From assembly GCF_026341815.1 (NCBI RefSeq), contig NZ_JAPENX010000001.1, forward strand, positions 1,798,001-1,862,000: a stretch of 64,000 bases of DNA. Direction: 5' to 3'. The DNA comes from Streptomyces sp. NBC_00572 (GTDB taxonomy: Bacteria > Actinomycetota > Actinomycetes > Streptomycetales > Streptomycetaceae). Position numbers and translations under genes: made by a program. The notes below the pieces were generated by a model that saw nothing but the letters and a program-made list of their open reading frames with translations, made no database searches and was not told the origin of the DNA. Of this stretch, positions 8,536 to 16,856 are shown piece by piece (the first letter of the stretch is position 1; each line of letters starts with the position of its first letter).

Positions 8536-10179
8536 TCACACGATCGGGGGCGTCCCCTCCAGAGGTCGCCCGAGGACTCCCGGGCGTTGCTGCCGGGGGT
8601 GGGGTCCGGCGGGCGGCCGGTAGTCCACGCCGAGGGCGTCGAGACGCCGGTAGTGGGTGCTCATCCGGCGCTCGAAGGCCGGGTAGTCGCGCGCCTCGGG
8701 CGCGGGCAGCGCGGACCAGGCGACCTCGGCGAAGGCGGCGAGGCGCGGGAAGACCTGGTAGTCGACGCGGGACCGGTTCTCCATGACCTCGGTCCAGACG
8801 TTGGCCTGGGTTCCCAGGATGTGGGCGGCGGCCTCCGGCGCGAGCCCCGGCGGGACGGGCTCGAAGCGGTAGACGTCCTCCAGGGTGCGGACGTACCCGA
8901 TGGGCATCGGCTCGTCCTCGCCCGGCGCCTGACGGTGGTCCAGGTACACCTGCTGCTCGGGGCACATGACGACGTCGTGGCCGGCCTCGGCGGCGGCGAT
9001 CCCACCCCCGTACCCCCGCCAGGACGACACGGCCGCGCCGTCGGCGAGGCCGCCCTCCAGGATCTCGTCCCAGCCGATGAGCCGCCGGCCGCGGGCGGCG
9101 AGCCAGCGGTCGAAGTGCCGGATGAACCAGGACTGGAGCTCGTCCTCGTCGGCGAGCCCGAGTTCCTTGATACGGGCCTGGGCGACCGGGGAGGCCTTCC
9201 ACTGGTCCTTGGGGCACTCGTCGCCGCCGACGTGGACGAAGGGTGACGTGGCCGCCGGGAAGAGGTCGAGGACCTCCTCGAAGACGCCCTCGTAGAAGCG
9301 CAGGACGGCCTCGGTGGGGGCGAGGATGTTGGGGTTGACGCCCCAGGTGTCCCAGACGGTGAGGGCGGCGGTGTCGACGACGTCGGTGTTGCCGAGTTCG
9401 GGGTACGCGGAGATCGCGGCCTGCGAGTGACCCGGGAGGTCGATCTCGGGGACGACGGTGATGTGCCGCTCGGCGGCGTACGCGACGATCTCGCGGATGT
9501 CGTCCTGGGTGTAGAACCCGCCGTGCGGGGTCTCGTCCCAGAGCGGCGAGGCCCGGTGGCCCCACTTGCTGCGGGCCCGCCAGGAACCGACCTCGGTGAG
9601 CTTGGGGTGGCGCTTGATCTCGATGCGCCAGCCCTGGTCGTCGGTGAGGTGGAAGTGGAAGACGTTGAGCTTGTGGGCGGCGAGGAGGTCGAGGTAGCGC
9701 AGGACGTCGTCCTTGGGCAGGAAGTGCCGGGAGACGTCGAGCAGGAGGCCGCGCCAGCCGAAGCGGGGGGCGTCCTCGATCGTCTGCGCCGTCACGGCCG
9801 CGACGGCCCCCTTCTTCACCGGCGCCTCACGGAAGGCCTCGGGGCCGAGGAGCTGACGGAGGGTCTGGGCGCCCCAGAAGACGCCGGCCGGCCCGCCGCC
9901 GGTGATCTCGACGACCTGGTTGATCAGGACGTGGAGCCGGTACGCCTCGGGGGCCAGGGTGTCGTCGAGGCGCAGCCGGACGCTGTTGGTGGCGTTCTCG
10001 TCGTCCGTGTCCCGGAGCGGGAGCGCGAAGGCGGCGCCCAGCGTGGTGCGCAGCCAGCGTGCGGTGGTCTCGGTGCCGGCTGCCGCGCTGAGGGTCGTCC
10101 GCTTGTCCAGGATGAAGCCGCAGCGGTACGGCCCCTCCACGCGCGCGGGGGCCGGGATCAGGTCCATGGGGTGGGTCAT
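8536..10179 (-). CDS. GH20 beta-N-acetylhexosaminidase, cytoplasmic
   Basis: Glycoside hydrolase family 20 enzyme of 547 residues. The N-terminal ~130 residues are the GH20 helper domain; the TIM barrel follows, with the catalytic Asp-Glu pair in FVHVGGDECPKDQ (near residue 316) and the conserved RRLIGWDEILEGG. The Asp orients the substrate acetamido group in substrate-assisted catalysis. There is no signal peptide, so it should act inside the cell on imported chito-oligosaccharides or similar hexosamine glycosides. It is the last gene of a four-gene operon, starting 4 bp after the second permease stop, which strongly links its substrate to the transporter. The extreme C-terminus is Pro/Arg-rich and poorly conserved. 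Confidence 0.9.
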   Translation of the reverse strand: MTHPMDLIPAPARVEGPYRCGFILDKRTTLSAAAGTETTARWLRTTLGAAFALPLRDTDDENATNSVRLRLDDTLAPEAYRLHVLINQVVEITGGGPAGVFWGAQTLRQLLGPEAFREAPVKKGAVAAVTAQTIEDAPRFGWRGLLLDVSRHFLPKDDVLRYLDLLAAHKLNVFHFHLTDDQGWRIEIKRHPKLTEVGSWRARSKWGHRASPLWDETPHGGFYTQDDIREIVAYAAERHITVVPEIDLPGHSQAAISAYPELGNTDVVDTAALTVWDTWGVNPNILAPTEAVLRFYEGVFEEVLDLFPAATSPFVHVGGDECPKDQWKASPVAQARIKELGLADEDELQSWFIRHFDRWLAARGRRLIGWDEILEGGLADGAAVSSWRGYGGGIAAAEAGHDVVMCPEQQVYLDHRQAPGEDEPMPIGYVRTLEDVYRFEPVPPGLAPEAAAHILGTQANVWTEVMENRSRVDYQVFPRLAAFAEVAWSALPAPEARDYPAFERRMSTHYRRLDALGVDYRPPAGPHPRQQRPGVLGRPLEGTPPIV

Positions 10180-10183
10180 CGCG

Positions 10184-11023
10184 TCAGTCCTTCACCGCCC
10201 CGCCCAGTCCCGAGACCAGGCGGCGCTGTACGAGTACGAAGAAGACGAGCACCGGGACGGTCATCACGGTCGAGCCGGCCATGATGCCTCCCCAGTCGTT
10301 CTCGTCGGGCTTGAAGAAGACGAGCAGGGCCATGGGCAGGGTCGACTGCGAGGTGTCGCTGATGATGAACGACTTCGCGAAGAGGAAGTCGTTCCAGGTC
10401 GAGATGAACGAGAAGACGCTCGTCGCCACGAGGCCGGGGAAGACCAGCGGGAAGAGGATCTGCCACAGGAACCGCGTGCGGCTGGCCCCGTCGATCTGCG
10501 CCTGTTCCTCCAGGGCCTCCGGCACCGCCTTGACGAAGCCCCGCAGCATCCAGATCGCGAAGGGCAGCGAGAAGGCGATGTGCGGCAGGATCAGCGCGCC
10601 GAGGGTGTTGAGCTGGCCGGTGTCCCGCATGAGGAAGAACAGCGGGATGGCCAGGGCCTCGACCGGCACCATCTGGGCGACCAGGAACATGATCAGGAGC
10701 GTCGTCCGGAACCTGAAGCGGAACCGGGTGACGGCCGTCGCCGCCAGGAAGGCGATCAGCGCGGAGGCGAGGACGACCGTGCCCGCCACGATCAGCGAGT
10801 TGAGGAAGTAGCGGCCGAAGTCCTGCTGTTCGAAGACGCGCCGGAAGGAGTCGAGGGACGGGGAGAGCGTCCACGGTCGGGGGTCGGTGGACTGGATCTC
10901 GCCGGCCGGTTTGAAGGCCGAGAGGACCATCCAGTACAGGGGGAAGGCGACGGCGGCCGCGACGAGCAGGGTGACGGCCTCGGCGGCGAGGCGCCCGGGC
11001 CGCCGCACTCGGAATGTGGTCAC
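10184..11023 (-). CDS. Carbohydrate ABC transporter permease (MalG/DasC type)
   Basis: Inner-membrane permease of 279 residues, CUT1 family, with six predicted helices. The EAA loop that docks the ATPase is visible as EALEEQAQIDGASRTRFLWQI, with the conserved DGA-x7-W pattern. The GTG start at 11023 overlaps the stop of the first permease by 4 bp (GTGA). It forms the translocation pore with the upstream permease. No ATPase gene is in the operon; Streptomyces CUT1 importers generally share the multitask ATPase MsiK encoded elsewhere, so that is the likely energiser (established for the group, inferred here). Confidence 0.88.
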   Translation of the reverse strand: MTTFRVRRPGRLAAEAVTLLVAAAVAFPLYWMVLSAFKPAGEIQSTDPRPWTLSPSLDSFRRVFEQQDFGRYFLNSLIVAGTVVLASALIAFLAATAVTRFRFRFRTTLLIMFLVAQMVPVEALAIPLFFLMRDTGQLNTLGALILPHIAFSLPFAIWMLRGFVKAVPEALEEQAQIDGASRTRFLWQILFPLVFPGLVATSVFSFISTWNDFLFAKSFIISDTSQSTLPMALLVFFKPDENDWGGIMAGSTVMTVPVLVFFVLVQRRLVSGLGGAVKD

Positions 11024-11982
11024 AGTGCTTCTCCCTGGCGTCGCAGCAGGCGCAGGTAGACGAGCGTCACGGCCAGCAGGATCAGCAGCATGACGACGCC
11101 GATCGCCGAGCCCAGGCTGTACTGGGACGAGGCGAAGGCCTTCTGGTAGGCGTACACGTTGAGGACGAGGTTCTGGCCGGCGATGCCGCCGCCGTTCGTC
11201 ATCACGTAGATCTGGGTGAAGAGCTTGAAGTCCCAGATGATCGACTGGATCGTGACGACGACCAGGATCGGCCGGAGCATCGGCGCCATGACCGAGCGCC
11301 AGATCCGCCACTGTGAGGCGCCGTCGAGGGCGGCGGCCTCCAGGACCTCGGACGGGATGGCCTTGATGCCCGCGTAGACGGTGACCATCACGAACGGGAA
11401 GGAACACCAGACGACTTCGAGGAGGACGAGGGCGAAGGCGCTGTACTTGCCGTACGTCCAGGAGAAGTCGCCGAGCCCGAGCAGTTTGTTGACGGGGCCG
11501 AAGTCGGCGTCGAAGAGGAAGACCCAGACCGTCGAGCCGGTGATCGCGGGCGTGGCCCAGGCGCCGAGCGCGGCCATCATCAGAACGAACCGCGGCAGGG
11601 CACGCACGCGCGTGAGGAGTACGGCGAGGGCGCAGCCGACGGCGAGCGTGGTGACGACGCAGGCGGCGGCGAAGAGGACGGTGGCGAGGAGGACCTGCCG
11701 GAACTGGGGGTCGGCGAAGAGGGTCGTGTAGTTGCCGAAGCCCTTGAAGGAGGTGGGTTCGCCGCCGCTGACCTGGGCCTGGGTGTACTCCAGGAAGGAG
11801 ATCAGGCCGAGCTGGTAGACGGGGTAGACGAGGAGTCCGCCGAGGACGGCGAGGGCGGGCACTAGGTACAGCCAGGGGGTCCAAGGGCGGTGGCCCCTGG
11901 GGGCGCCGCGCCGGGCCGGCCGGGGGGCCGGGGGCGCGGTCGGGCCCGGCCGCTTCTCGGTGACGGTGAGCTGGGTCGTCAT
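11020..11982 (-). CDS. Carbohydrate ABC transporter permease (MalF/DasB type)
   Basis: Inner-membrane permease of 320 residues. A Pro/Arg-rich cytoplasmic N-terminus (about 35 residues) precedes the first helix (WLYLVPALAVLGGLLVYPV); about six helices follow. The EAA motif reads EVLEAAALDGASQWRIW. It follows the binding-protein gene by 5 bp and overlaps the second permease, giving tight stoichiometric coupling. It probably imports N-acetylglucosamine-containing oligosaccharides, judged from the downstream GH20 enzyme; the sequence alone does not fix the substrate. Confidence 0.88.
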   Translation of the reverse strand: MTTQLTVTEKRPGPTAPPAPRPARRGAPRGHRPWTPWLYLVPALAVLGGLLVYPVYQLGLISFLEYTQAQVSGGEPTSFKGFGNYTTLFADPQFRQVLLATVLFAAACVVTTLAVGCALAVLLTRVRALPRFVLMMAALGAWATPAITGSTVWVFLFDADFGPVNKLLGLGDFSWTYGKYSAFALVLLEVVWCSFPFVMVTVYAGIKAIPSEVLEAAALDGASQWRIWRSVMAPMLRPILVVVTIQSIIWDFKLFTQIYVMTNGGGIAGQNLVLNVYAYQKAFASSQYSLGSAIGVVMLLILLAVTLVYLRLLRRQGEAL

Positions 11983-11987
11983 GCGGC

Positions 11988-13292
11988 TCAGCCCGCCGGC
12001 GCGAAGGCCGCGTCCATCTTCTTCGCGGCGTCGTCGGCCGCCGCCTTGACGTCCTTACGGCCGCTGACGACCTCCTGGAACATCGTGGGCAGGACGAGGG
12101 AGGCGTCGATCTGGCCCCAGCCGGGGGACGCCGGGACGAACTTGGTGCCCGCGCCGAGGGTGTCGATGAAGGGCTTCACGAAGGGCTGCCGCTGGGCTGC
12201 GGCGGTCCGGACGTCGGTGTACGTGGGGAGGAAGCCCATCGCGTCGAAGAGCCGGCCCTGGGTCTCCTTGCCGGTGAGGGACTTGAGGAGGTCGACGGCG
12301 AGGCTGCGGTGCGAGGTGCTCTTGAGGACGCCGATGTTGTTGCCGCCGGCGAAGGCCGGGGCGATAGAGCCGGGGGTGGTGCCGGGCAGCGGGACGACGG
12401 CGTACTTGCCCTTGACGGTGCCGGCTTCGACGGCGGCGTGGCTGAAGTCGCCGCCGATGGCCATGGCGGCCTTGCCGGAGGCGAAGGCGGTGACGGTGGC
12501 GTTGCCGCCCATCTGGGCGCACTTTGCGGCGGGGCAGTTGTCGTCGCCGAAGAGCGAGGTGTAGGTGCCGATGCCCTTGAGGGCGGCCTCGCTGTTGACG
12601 GCGGCCTTGTACGAGTCGCCGTTCGCGGTGGCGAGTTCGCCGCCGGCCGCCCAGACGAAGGGCACGGCGCCGTAGGTGTACGCGCCGCCGACGGCGATGC
12701 CGTACAGGTCGGGCTTGGCCTTGCGGATCTTCTTCGCGGTGGAGACGAGTTCGGCCTGGCTCTTGGGGGCGGTCAGGCCGAGTTCCTCGAACACGTCGGT
12801 GCGGTAGTAGAGGGCGCGGACGCCGACGAAGAGCGGGGATCCGTAGACCTTTCCGCCGACGGTGACGGACTGCTTGGCGGTGGGGTCGGTGTCCTTGGCC
12901 TCGTCCCAGGCGCCGAACTCGGCGCTGATGTCGGCGAGTCCGCCGTCCTTCACGTATCCGGCGGTGTCGGTGTTGCCGTACTCGATGAGGTCGGGGGCCG
13001 ACTTGGGGTCGTTGAAGGCGGCCTTGACGCGCTGGGCGCGGGTCTCGACGGGGATGTACTCGACCTCGACCTTCGCGCCCTGGTGCTGCTTCTCGAAGGC
13101 GGCGACGGCCTGTGCGACGACCTGTTCCTTGGGCTTGTTGCTCACCTCCTGGAAGAGCCAGACCCGCAGGGTGCCGGTCTTCTCGTCCGTCGTCGCCTTG
13201 CCGTCGGAGATCTGGGGCGCGCAGGCGGTGGCGGTCAGGCCGGCCAGCAGGAGTGCGGCGGCCGGGGCGGTGAGGCAGGCAGGAAGCTTCAT
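11988..13292 (-). CDS. Sugar-binding lipoprotein of amino-sugar ABC transporter
   Basis: Extracellular solute-binding protein (family 1) of 434 residues. The signal peptide ends in a lipobox-like LTATAC, so the mature protein would be lipid-anchored at the Cys near residue 24. The rest is a two-lobed binding fold, including LRVWLFQEVSNKP near the N-terminus and the conserved GRLFDAMGFLPT region near the C-terminus. It heads the binding protein, permease, permease, GH20 operon. It resembles the DasA/NgcE-like group, but I cannot assign it to either. Expression is probably controlled through the palindromic and repeat sequences at 13315-13449. Confidence 0.88.
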   Translation of the reverse strand: MKLPACLTAPAAALLLAGLTATACAPQISDGKATTDEKTGTLRVWLFQEVSNKPKEQVVAQAVAAFEKQHQGAKVEVEYIPVETRAQRVKAAFNDPKSAPDLIEYGNTDTAGYVKDGGLADISAEFGAWDEAKDTDPTAKQSVTVGGKVYGSPLFVGVRALYYRTDVFEELGLTAPKSQAELVSTAKKIRKAKPDLYGIAVGGAYTYGAVPFVWAAGGELATANGDSYKAAVNSEAALKGIGTYTSLFGDDNCPAAKCAQMGGNATVTAFASGKAAMAIGGDFSHAAVEAGTVKGKYAVVPLPGTTPGSIAPAFAGGNNIGVLKSTSHRSLAVDLLKSLTGKETQGRLFDAMGFLPTYTDVRTAAAQRQPFVKPFIDTLGAGTKFVPASPGWGQIDASLVLPTMFQEVVSGRKDVKAAADDAAKKMDAAFAPAG

Positions 13293-13314
13293 GACGGATC
13301 CCCTCCAGGTGCGT

Positions 13315-13449
13315 GCGTTGCAGCATGCGCAATGCGCGTTTCGTTCTGCACAACACGCGTGAGGTTAGGCGCGCCTCAGGCGACCCGACAAGAGGTCTCG
13401 ACCACCTCAACCACTCCGTGACCGGCGAATGCACCCTGCGCAACGCGCG
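13315..13449. promoter_or_regulatory. Repeat-rich operator/promoter region of amino-sugar operon
   Basis: Three copies of a 13-bp motif TGCRCAAYRCGCG occur at 13326-13338, 13347-13359 and 13437-13449. The first two begin 21 bp apart, two helical turns, on the same DNA face. The first also forms the right arm of an imperfect palindrome at 13315-13335 (GCGTTGC, 7 bp, GCAATGC), containing TTGC-N7-GCAA. TTGC/GCAA half-sites are typical of LacI-family sugar repressors. The sites lie 23-157 bp upstream of the binding-protein start. No DasR-type site was seen, and no regulator gene adjoins the operon. Confidence 0.5.
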
Positions 13450-13474
13450 CCGAAAGGCCCCCGGAACGCGAAAC

Positions 13475-13514
13475 GGCCCCCGTCACCCGTACCGAAGTAC
13501 GCGTGACGGGGGCC
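13475..13514. terminator. Strong terminator hairpin downstream of DUF3039 gene
   Basis: An 18-bp stem (13475-13492 with 13497-13514) carries a single mismatch and a CGAA tetraloop. It lies 30 bp after the stop of the DUF3039 gene on the minus strand and insulates it from the amino-sugar operon. Confidence 0.75.
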
Positions 13515-13543
13515 GCCCCCGACATCCCCGGACGTCAGGACAC

Positions 13544-13831
13544 CTACTTGTCCTTGCCGCCCTTGTCCTTGTCGCCACCGCCGGCGCCCATGGAGTCGTA
13601 GATCTCCTTGCACATCGGACAGACCGGGTACTTCTTGGGGTCACGCCCCGGCACCCAGACCTTTCCGCACAGCGCCACGACGGGGGTGCCGTCGAGGGCG
13701 CTCGCCATGATCTTGTCCTTCTGGACGTAATGGGCGTAGCGCTCGTGGTCGCCGTCACCGTGGGACACCTGCGGCGTCGGCTCGACGAGGGTTCCCGTAC
13801 CTGCCCCGCGCTCGGGCTCGAGAGTGCTCAT
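13544..13831 (-). CDS. DUF3039 family zinc-ribbon-like protein
   Basis: Small conserved actinobacterial protein of 95 residues. Three cysteines are visible: Cys55 in VVALCGKVW, and Cys71 and Cys74 in YPVCPMCKEIY, consistent with a metal site together with His or another ligand. The C-terminus is a Gly/Lys/Asp-rich tail. ATG at 13831 is taken as start; an in-frame TTG at 13840 would add three residues. No function is established that I know of. It is followed by a strong terminator and preceded by the yqgE gene in the same direction, a pairing common in Streptomyces. Confidence 0.85.
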   Translation of the reverse strand: MSTLEPERGAGTGTLVEPTPQVSHGDGDHERYAHYVQKDKIMASALDGTPVVALCGKVWVPGRDPKKYPVCPMCKEIYDSMGAGGGDKDKGGKDK

Positions 13832-13883
13832 AACCGCCAAGGGTACTGAAAGCCGGGGCCCGCGGTTGAGGGACGGGTCGCCG

Positions 13884-14444
13884 TCAGTTGAGGGACGGGT
13901 CGTCGGGGTACGTCGCGATCATCGCGAGGTCGCCGCGCTGCCGTCTGAGCACCTGCCGCCAGAGCGTCTCGGGCTGCGGCGAGGAGACGTCGCCGGGCTC
14001 CGACTCGACCACGTACCAGGCCCCGGCGCCGAGCTCGGACTCCATCTGGCCGGGGCCCCAGCCCGCGTATCCGGCGAAGATCCGCAGCGAGCCGAGGGCC
14101 GGTCCGAGCAGCTCGGGCGGGGTCTCCAGATCGACCAGGCCGATCGCCCCGTACACCCGCCGCCAGCCGAGCGGGCCCTCGTCGCCGGGGATCACGGCGA
14201 TGCCGAGGGCCGCGTCGAGCGAGACGGGGCCACCCTGGAAGACGACGCCGGGTTCGCCGGCGAGTCCGGCCCAGGGGGCGAGGATGTCGCCGACGGTCAC
14301 CGGCGTCGGCCGGTTGAGGACCACGCCGAGTGAGCCCTCGTCGTCGTGGTCGAGCAGCAGCACCACCGCGCGGTCGAAATTCGGGTCCGCGAGGGCGGGG
14401 GTGGCGACGAGCAGCCGTCCTGTGAGCGAGGACACCTCGGTCAT
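13884..14444 (-). CDS. YqgE/AlgH family protein (UPF0301, DUF179)
   Basis: Cytoplasmic protein of 186 residues. The family hallmarks are present: LTGRLLVATPALADPNFDRAVVLLLDH at the N-terminus, then GVVLNRPT, the FQGGPVS loop and GYAGWGPGQMESEL. The molecular function is not settled; in other bacteria family members influence regulation of exopolysaccharide or virulence genes. ATG at 14444 is taken as start because conservation begins there. It is divergent from the murA leader, with about 240 bp of shared upstream DNA. Confidence 0.87.
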   Translation of the reverse strand: MTEVSSLTGRLLVATPALADPNFDRAVVLLLDHDDEGSLGVVLNRPTPVTVGDILAPWAGLAGEPGVVFQGGPVSLDAALGIAVIPGDEGPLGWRRVYGAIGLVDLETPPELLGPALGSLRIFAGYAGWGPGQMESELGAGAWYVVESEPGDVSSPQPETLWRQVLRRQRGDLAMIATYPDDPSLN

Positions 14445-14686
14445 GCGACACATGATCCCGCATCTTCGGCGTTCGCGGGGGTTGTCGGACGGGACGAACC
14501 GGAGCGATGGCGGGAAGTCGCCGACCACCGCAGATCAGATCGGTGACCGCCGCGATGAAGAGGGGGCCGCGGGCCGTCCCGGCGACGGAAACGGACGGTG
14601 ACGCTCCGCAAGATCACGGGAACAGAGGGTGTTGTGCCGAATTCATTACATCTGACAGGCCCCCCGAGGCACTCCTTGGAGGTCTC
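14445..14686. other. Divergent promoter region between yqgE and murA
   Basis: About 240 bp that must hold the promoters for the minus-strand yqgE gene and for the plus-strand murA leader. The part nearest murA contains a relatively AT-rich patch (GAATTCATTACATCTGAC, 14640-14657) about 30 bp before the leader ribosome site. I could not fix a -35/-10 pair. No larger gene is convincing here. Confidence 0.35.
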
Positions 14687-14749
14687 ATGGCCCCTTACCC
14701 TTTTCACTGGCCACCCGACCGACCCCACTCCGGAACGCGAGATTCATGA
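14687..14749 (+). CDS. 20-residue leader peptide translationally coupled to murA
   Basis: Short open frame MAPYPFHWPPDRPHSGTRDS. It starts at an ATG 4 nt after a perfect GGAGG (14678-14682) and ends with TGA overlapping the murA ATG (ATGA, 14746-14749). The murA start itself has only a weak GGAA-like site upstream and no in-frame alternative start, so ribosomes ending the leader probably reinitiate on murA. The peptide is rich in Pro, His and aromatic residues, including PYP and PP pairs that can slow ribosomes. No homologous named leader is known to me. It could tune MurA synthesis or simply supply a ribosome-loading site. Confidence 0.55.
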   Translation: MAPYPFHWPPDRPHSGTRDS

Positions 14750-16092
14750 CCGGCACAGACAGCCATGATGTACTGCTCGTCCATGGCGGAACCCCGCTGG
14801 AGGGCGAGATCCGCGTCCGCGGCGCGAAGAACCTCGTGCCCAAGGCGATGGTCGCCGCCCTGCTCGGCAGCGGCCCGAGCCGCCTGCGCAACGTTCCCGA
14901 CATCCGGGACGTCCGCGTGGTCCGCGGGCTGCTCCAGCTGCACGGAGTGACGGTCCGCCCGGGCGAGGAGCCCGGCGAGCTCGTCCTCGACCCGACGCAC
15001 GTCGAGTCGGCGAACGTCGCCGACATCGATGCCCACGCCGGTTCGTCCCGCATCCCGATCCTCTTCTGCGGCCCGCTGCTGCACCGTCTCGGCCACGCCT
15101 TCATCCCGGGCCTCGGCGGCTGCGACATCGGCGGCCGGCCCATCGACTTCCACTTCGACGTGCTGCGCCAGTTCGGCGCCACCATCGAGAAGCGGGAGGG
15201 CGGCCAGTACCTGGAGGCCCCGCAGCGTCTTCGCGGTTGCAAGATCCGGCTGCCGTACCCCTCGGTCGGCTCGACCGAGCAGGTGCTGCTGACGGCCGTG
15301 CTCGCCGAGGGCGTCACCGAGCTGTCGAACGCCGCCGTGGAGCCCGAGATCGAGGACCTGATCAGCGTCCTGCAGAAAATGGGCGCGATCATCTCCATGG
15401 ACACCGACCGGACCATCCGGATCACCGGTGTCGACCGCCTCGACGGCTACACCCACCGGGCGCTCCCGGACCGCCTCGAAGCGGCCTCCTGGGCGTCCGC
15501 GGCGCTCGCCACCGAGGGCAACATCTACGTGCGCGGCGCCCAGCAGCGCTCGATGATGACCTTCCTCAACACGTACCGGAAGGTGGGTGGCGCCTTCGAG
15601 ATCGACGACGAGGGCATCCGCTTCTGGCACCCGGGCGGCTCGCTCAACGCGATCCACCTGGAGACGGACGTGCACCCCGGCTTCCAGACGGACTGGCAGC
15701 AGCCGCTGGTCGTGGCCCTGACGCAGGCCTCCGGCCTCTCCATCGTCCACGAGACGGTGTACGAGTCCCGGCTCGGCTTCACCTCCGCGCTCAACCAGAT
15801 GGGCGCTCACATCCAGCTGTACCGCGAGTGTCTGGGCGGCTCGGACTGCCGCTTCGGCCAGCGCAACTTCCTGCACTCGGCGGTCGTGTCCGGCCCGACG
15901 AAGCTCCAGGGCGCCGACCTGGTCATCCCCGACCTGCGCGGCGGCTTCTCGTACCTGATCGCGGCGCTCGCGGCCCAGGGCACCTCCCGGGTGCACGGCA
16001 TCGAGCTGATCAACCGCGGCTACGAGAACTTCATGGAGAAGCTCGTCGAGCTCGGCGCCAAGGTCGAGCTGCCGGGCAGCGCACTGGTGTAA
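14746..16092 (+). CDS. murA: UDP-N-acetylglucosamine 1-carboxyvinyltransferase
   Basis: Cytoplasmic enzyme of 448 residues that transfers enolpyruvate from phosphoenolpyruvate to UDP-GlcNAc, the first committed step of peptidoglycan synthesis and the fosfomycin target. The substrate-binding Lys28-Asn29 (RGAKNLVPK) is present. The catalytic loop reads PGLGGCDIGGRPID with Cys126, so the enzyme should be fosfomycin-sensitive in principle (Asp in this position gives resistance). The inside-out alpha/beta barrel repeats continue to the C-terminus (RVHGIELINRGYENF). Translation appears coupled to the 20-residue leader, whose stop overlaps the start codon. A strong hairpin at 16191-16225 terminates the transcript. 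Confidence 0.95.
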   Translation: MTGTDSHDVLLVHGGTPLEGEIRVRGAKNLVPKAMVAALLGSGPSRLRNVPDIRDVRVVRGLLQLHGVTVRPGEEPGELVLDPTHVESANVADIDAHAGSSRIPILFCGPLLHRLGHAFIPGLGGCDIGGRPIDFHFDVLRQFGATIEKREGGQYLEAPQRLRGCKIRLPYPSVGSTEQVLLTAVLAEGVTELSNAAVEPEIEDLISVLQKMGAIISMDTDRTIRITGVDRLDGYTHRALPDRLEAASWASAALATEGNIYVRGAQQRSMMTFLNTYRKVGGAFEIDDEGIRFWHPGGSLNAIHLETDVHPGFQTDWQQPLVVALTQASGLSIVHETVYESRLGFTSALNQMGAHIQLYRECLGGSDCRFGQRNFLHSAVVSGPTKLQGADLVIPDLRGGFSYLIAALAAQGTSRVHGIELINRGYENFMEKLVELGAKVELPGSALV

Positions 16093-16190
16093 ACGGGCGG
16101 TACGCGGGCGCGTGGCCGGCCCCTGGGGGCGCCACGCACCCGCGTACACCGCCTTCCGAAGGCGCCAAGGCCCGTCTGACGGGCAAACGG

Positions 16191-16225
16191 AAGGGCGGCC
16201 ACCCCCTGACAGGGTGGCCGCCCTT
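16191..16225. terminator. Bidirectional terminator between murA and hup
   Basis: A perfect 14-bp GC-rich stem (16191-16204 with 16212-16225) and a 7-nt loop lie between convergent murA and hup, starting with AA and ending with TT so that it can serve both strands. A smaller 6-bp hairpin with a CCG loop precedes it at 16150-16164. Confidence 0.8.
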
Positions 16226-16262
16226 CCTGCGCCTCCAGGCTGCTTACGCGGCCTTGGTGGCC

Positions 16263-16544
16263 TTACTTGCCCTTGGCGGCTTCCTTGAGCTTCGAGCCCG
16301 CGGAGACCTTCACGCTGTAGCCGGCCGGGATGTTGATCGGGTCGCCGGTCTGCGGGTTACGAGCGGTGCGAGCGGCACGGTGGGTGCGCTCGAAGGTCAG
16401 GAAGCCGGGGATGGTGACCTTCTCGTCGCCCTTGGCGACGACCTCACCGACGGTCTCGGCGAGAGCGGCCAGCACGGCGTCGGCGTCCTTGCGGGTCACC
16501 TCGGCGCGGTCGGCCAGGGCGGCCACCAGCTCACTGCGGTTCAT
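16263..16544 (-). CDS. hupA: HU-family nucleoid protein
   Basis: DNA-binding protein HU of 93 residues, the standard length. It starts MNRSELVAALADRAEVTRKDA and carries the DNA-arm signature GFLTFERTHRAARTARNPQTGDPI with the intercalating-proline region (NPQTG). It lacks the Lys/Ala-rich C-terminal extension of the sporulation-associated HupS, so it corresponds to the vegetative HU. The start has GGGAG 7 nt upstream. It bends and compacts DNA as a dimer. It is convergent with murA and shares its terminator; the upstream 310 bp hold its promoter. Confidence 0.93.
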   Translation of the reverse strand: MNRSELVAALADRAEVTRKDADAVLAALAETVGEVVAKGDEKVTIPGFLTFERTHRAARTARNPQTGDPINIPAGYSVKVSAGSKLKEAAKGK

Positions 16545-16856
16545 GTTGTTACTCCCGTGTTCTTCTTGCCTGTGAGGCGTGCCACGCGGCGGAAGCCGCG
16601 TGATTGGGTACAGCGAAGCCGATGCTGCCAGGGCCTTCGGACAGTCCCCGGACCCGGGTCTAATGACAGACCCTCGCGCCCAAACACGCATCCTGCCCCC
16701 ACCAGCGGCGGGAACGCCAATCCGGCACCCCCTGGGGTCACACGAAAAGCGCCAGAGCCCCGTGGTGGTGACGTTCTGTCGACTCCGCGAAAACCACGCG
16801 GAGCCGAAAAGCCACCCTAAAGGCGGGTTTACGGCTCCGCGAATCGCGACGCGCCG
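16545..16856. other. Intergenic region between malic enzyme and hup
   Basis: About 310 bp without a convincing gene. Close to malic enzyme, a perfect 10-bp stem CGCGGAGCCG/CGGCTCCGCG (16797-16806 with 16832-16841, 25-nt loop) probably ends that transcript. The part next to hup (16545-16700) should hold the hup promoter; I did not find a clear -35/-10 pair. Confidence 0.4.

Noticed and set aside
5966..9565. A 1199-codon minus-strand frame running from the 2Fe-2S subunit into the hexosaminidase gene
   Set aside because: Only the last 490 codons are coding; upstream parts overlap well-supported FAD-subunit and GH20 genes, and the GTG at 7438 overlaps the FAD stop.
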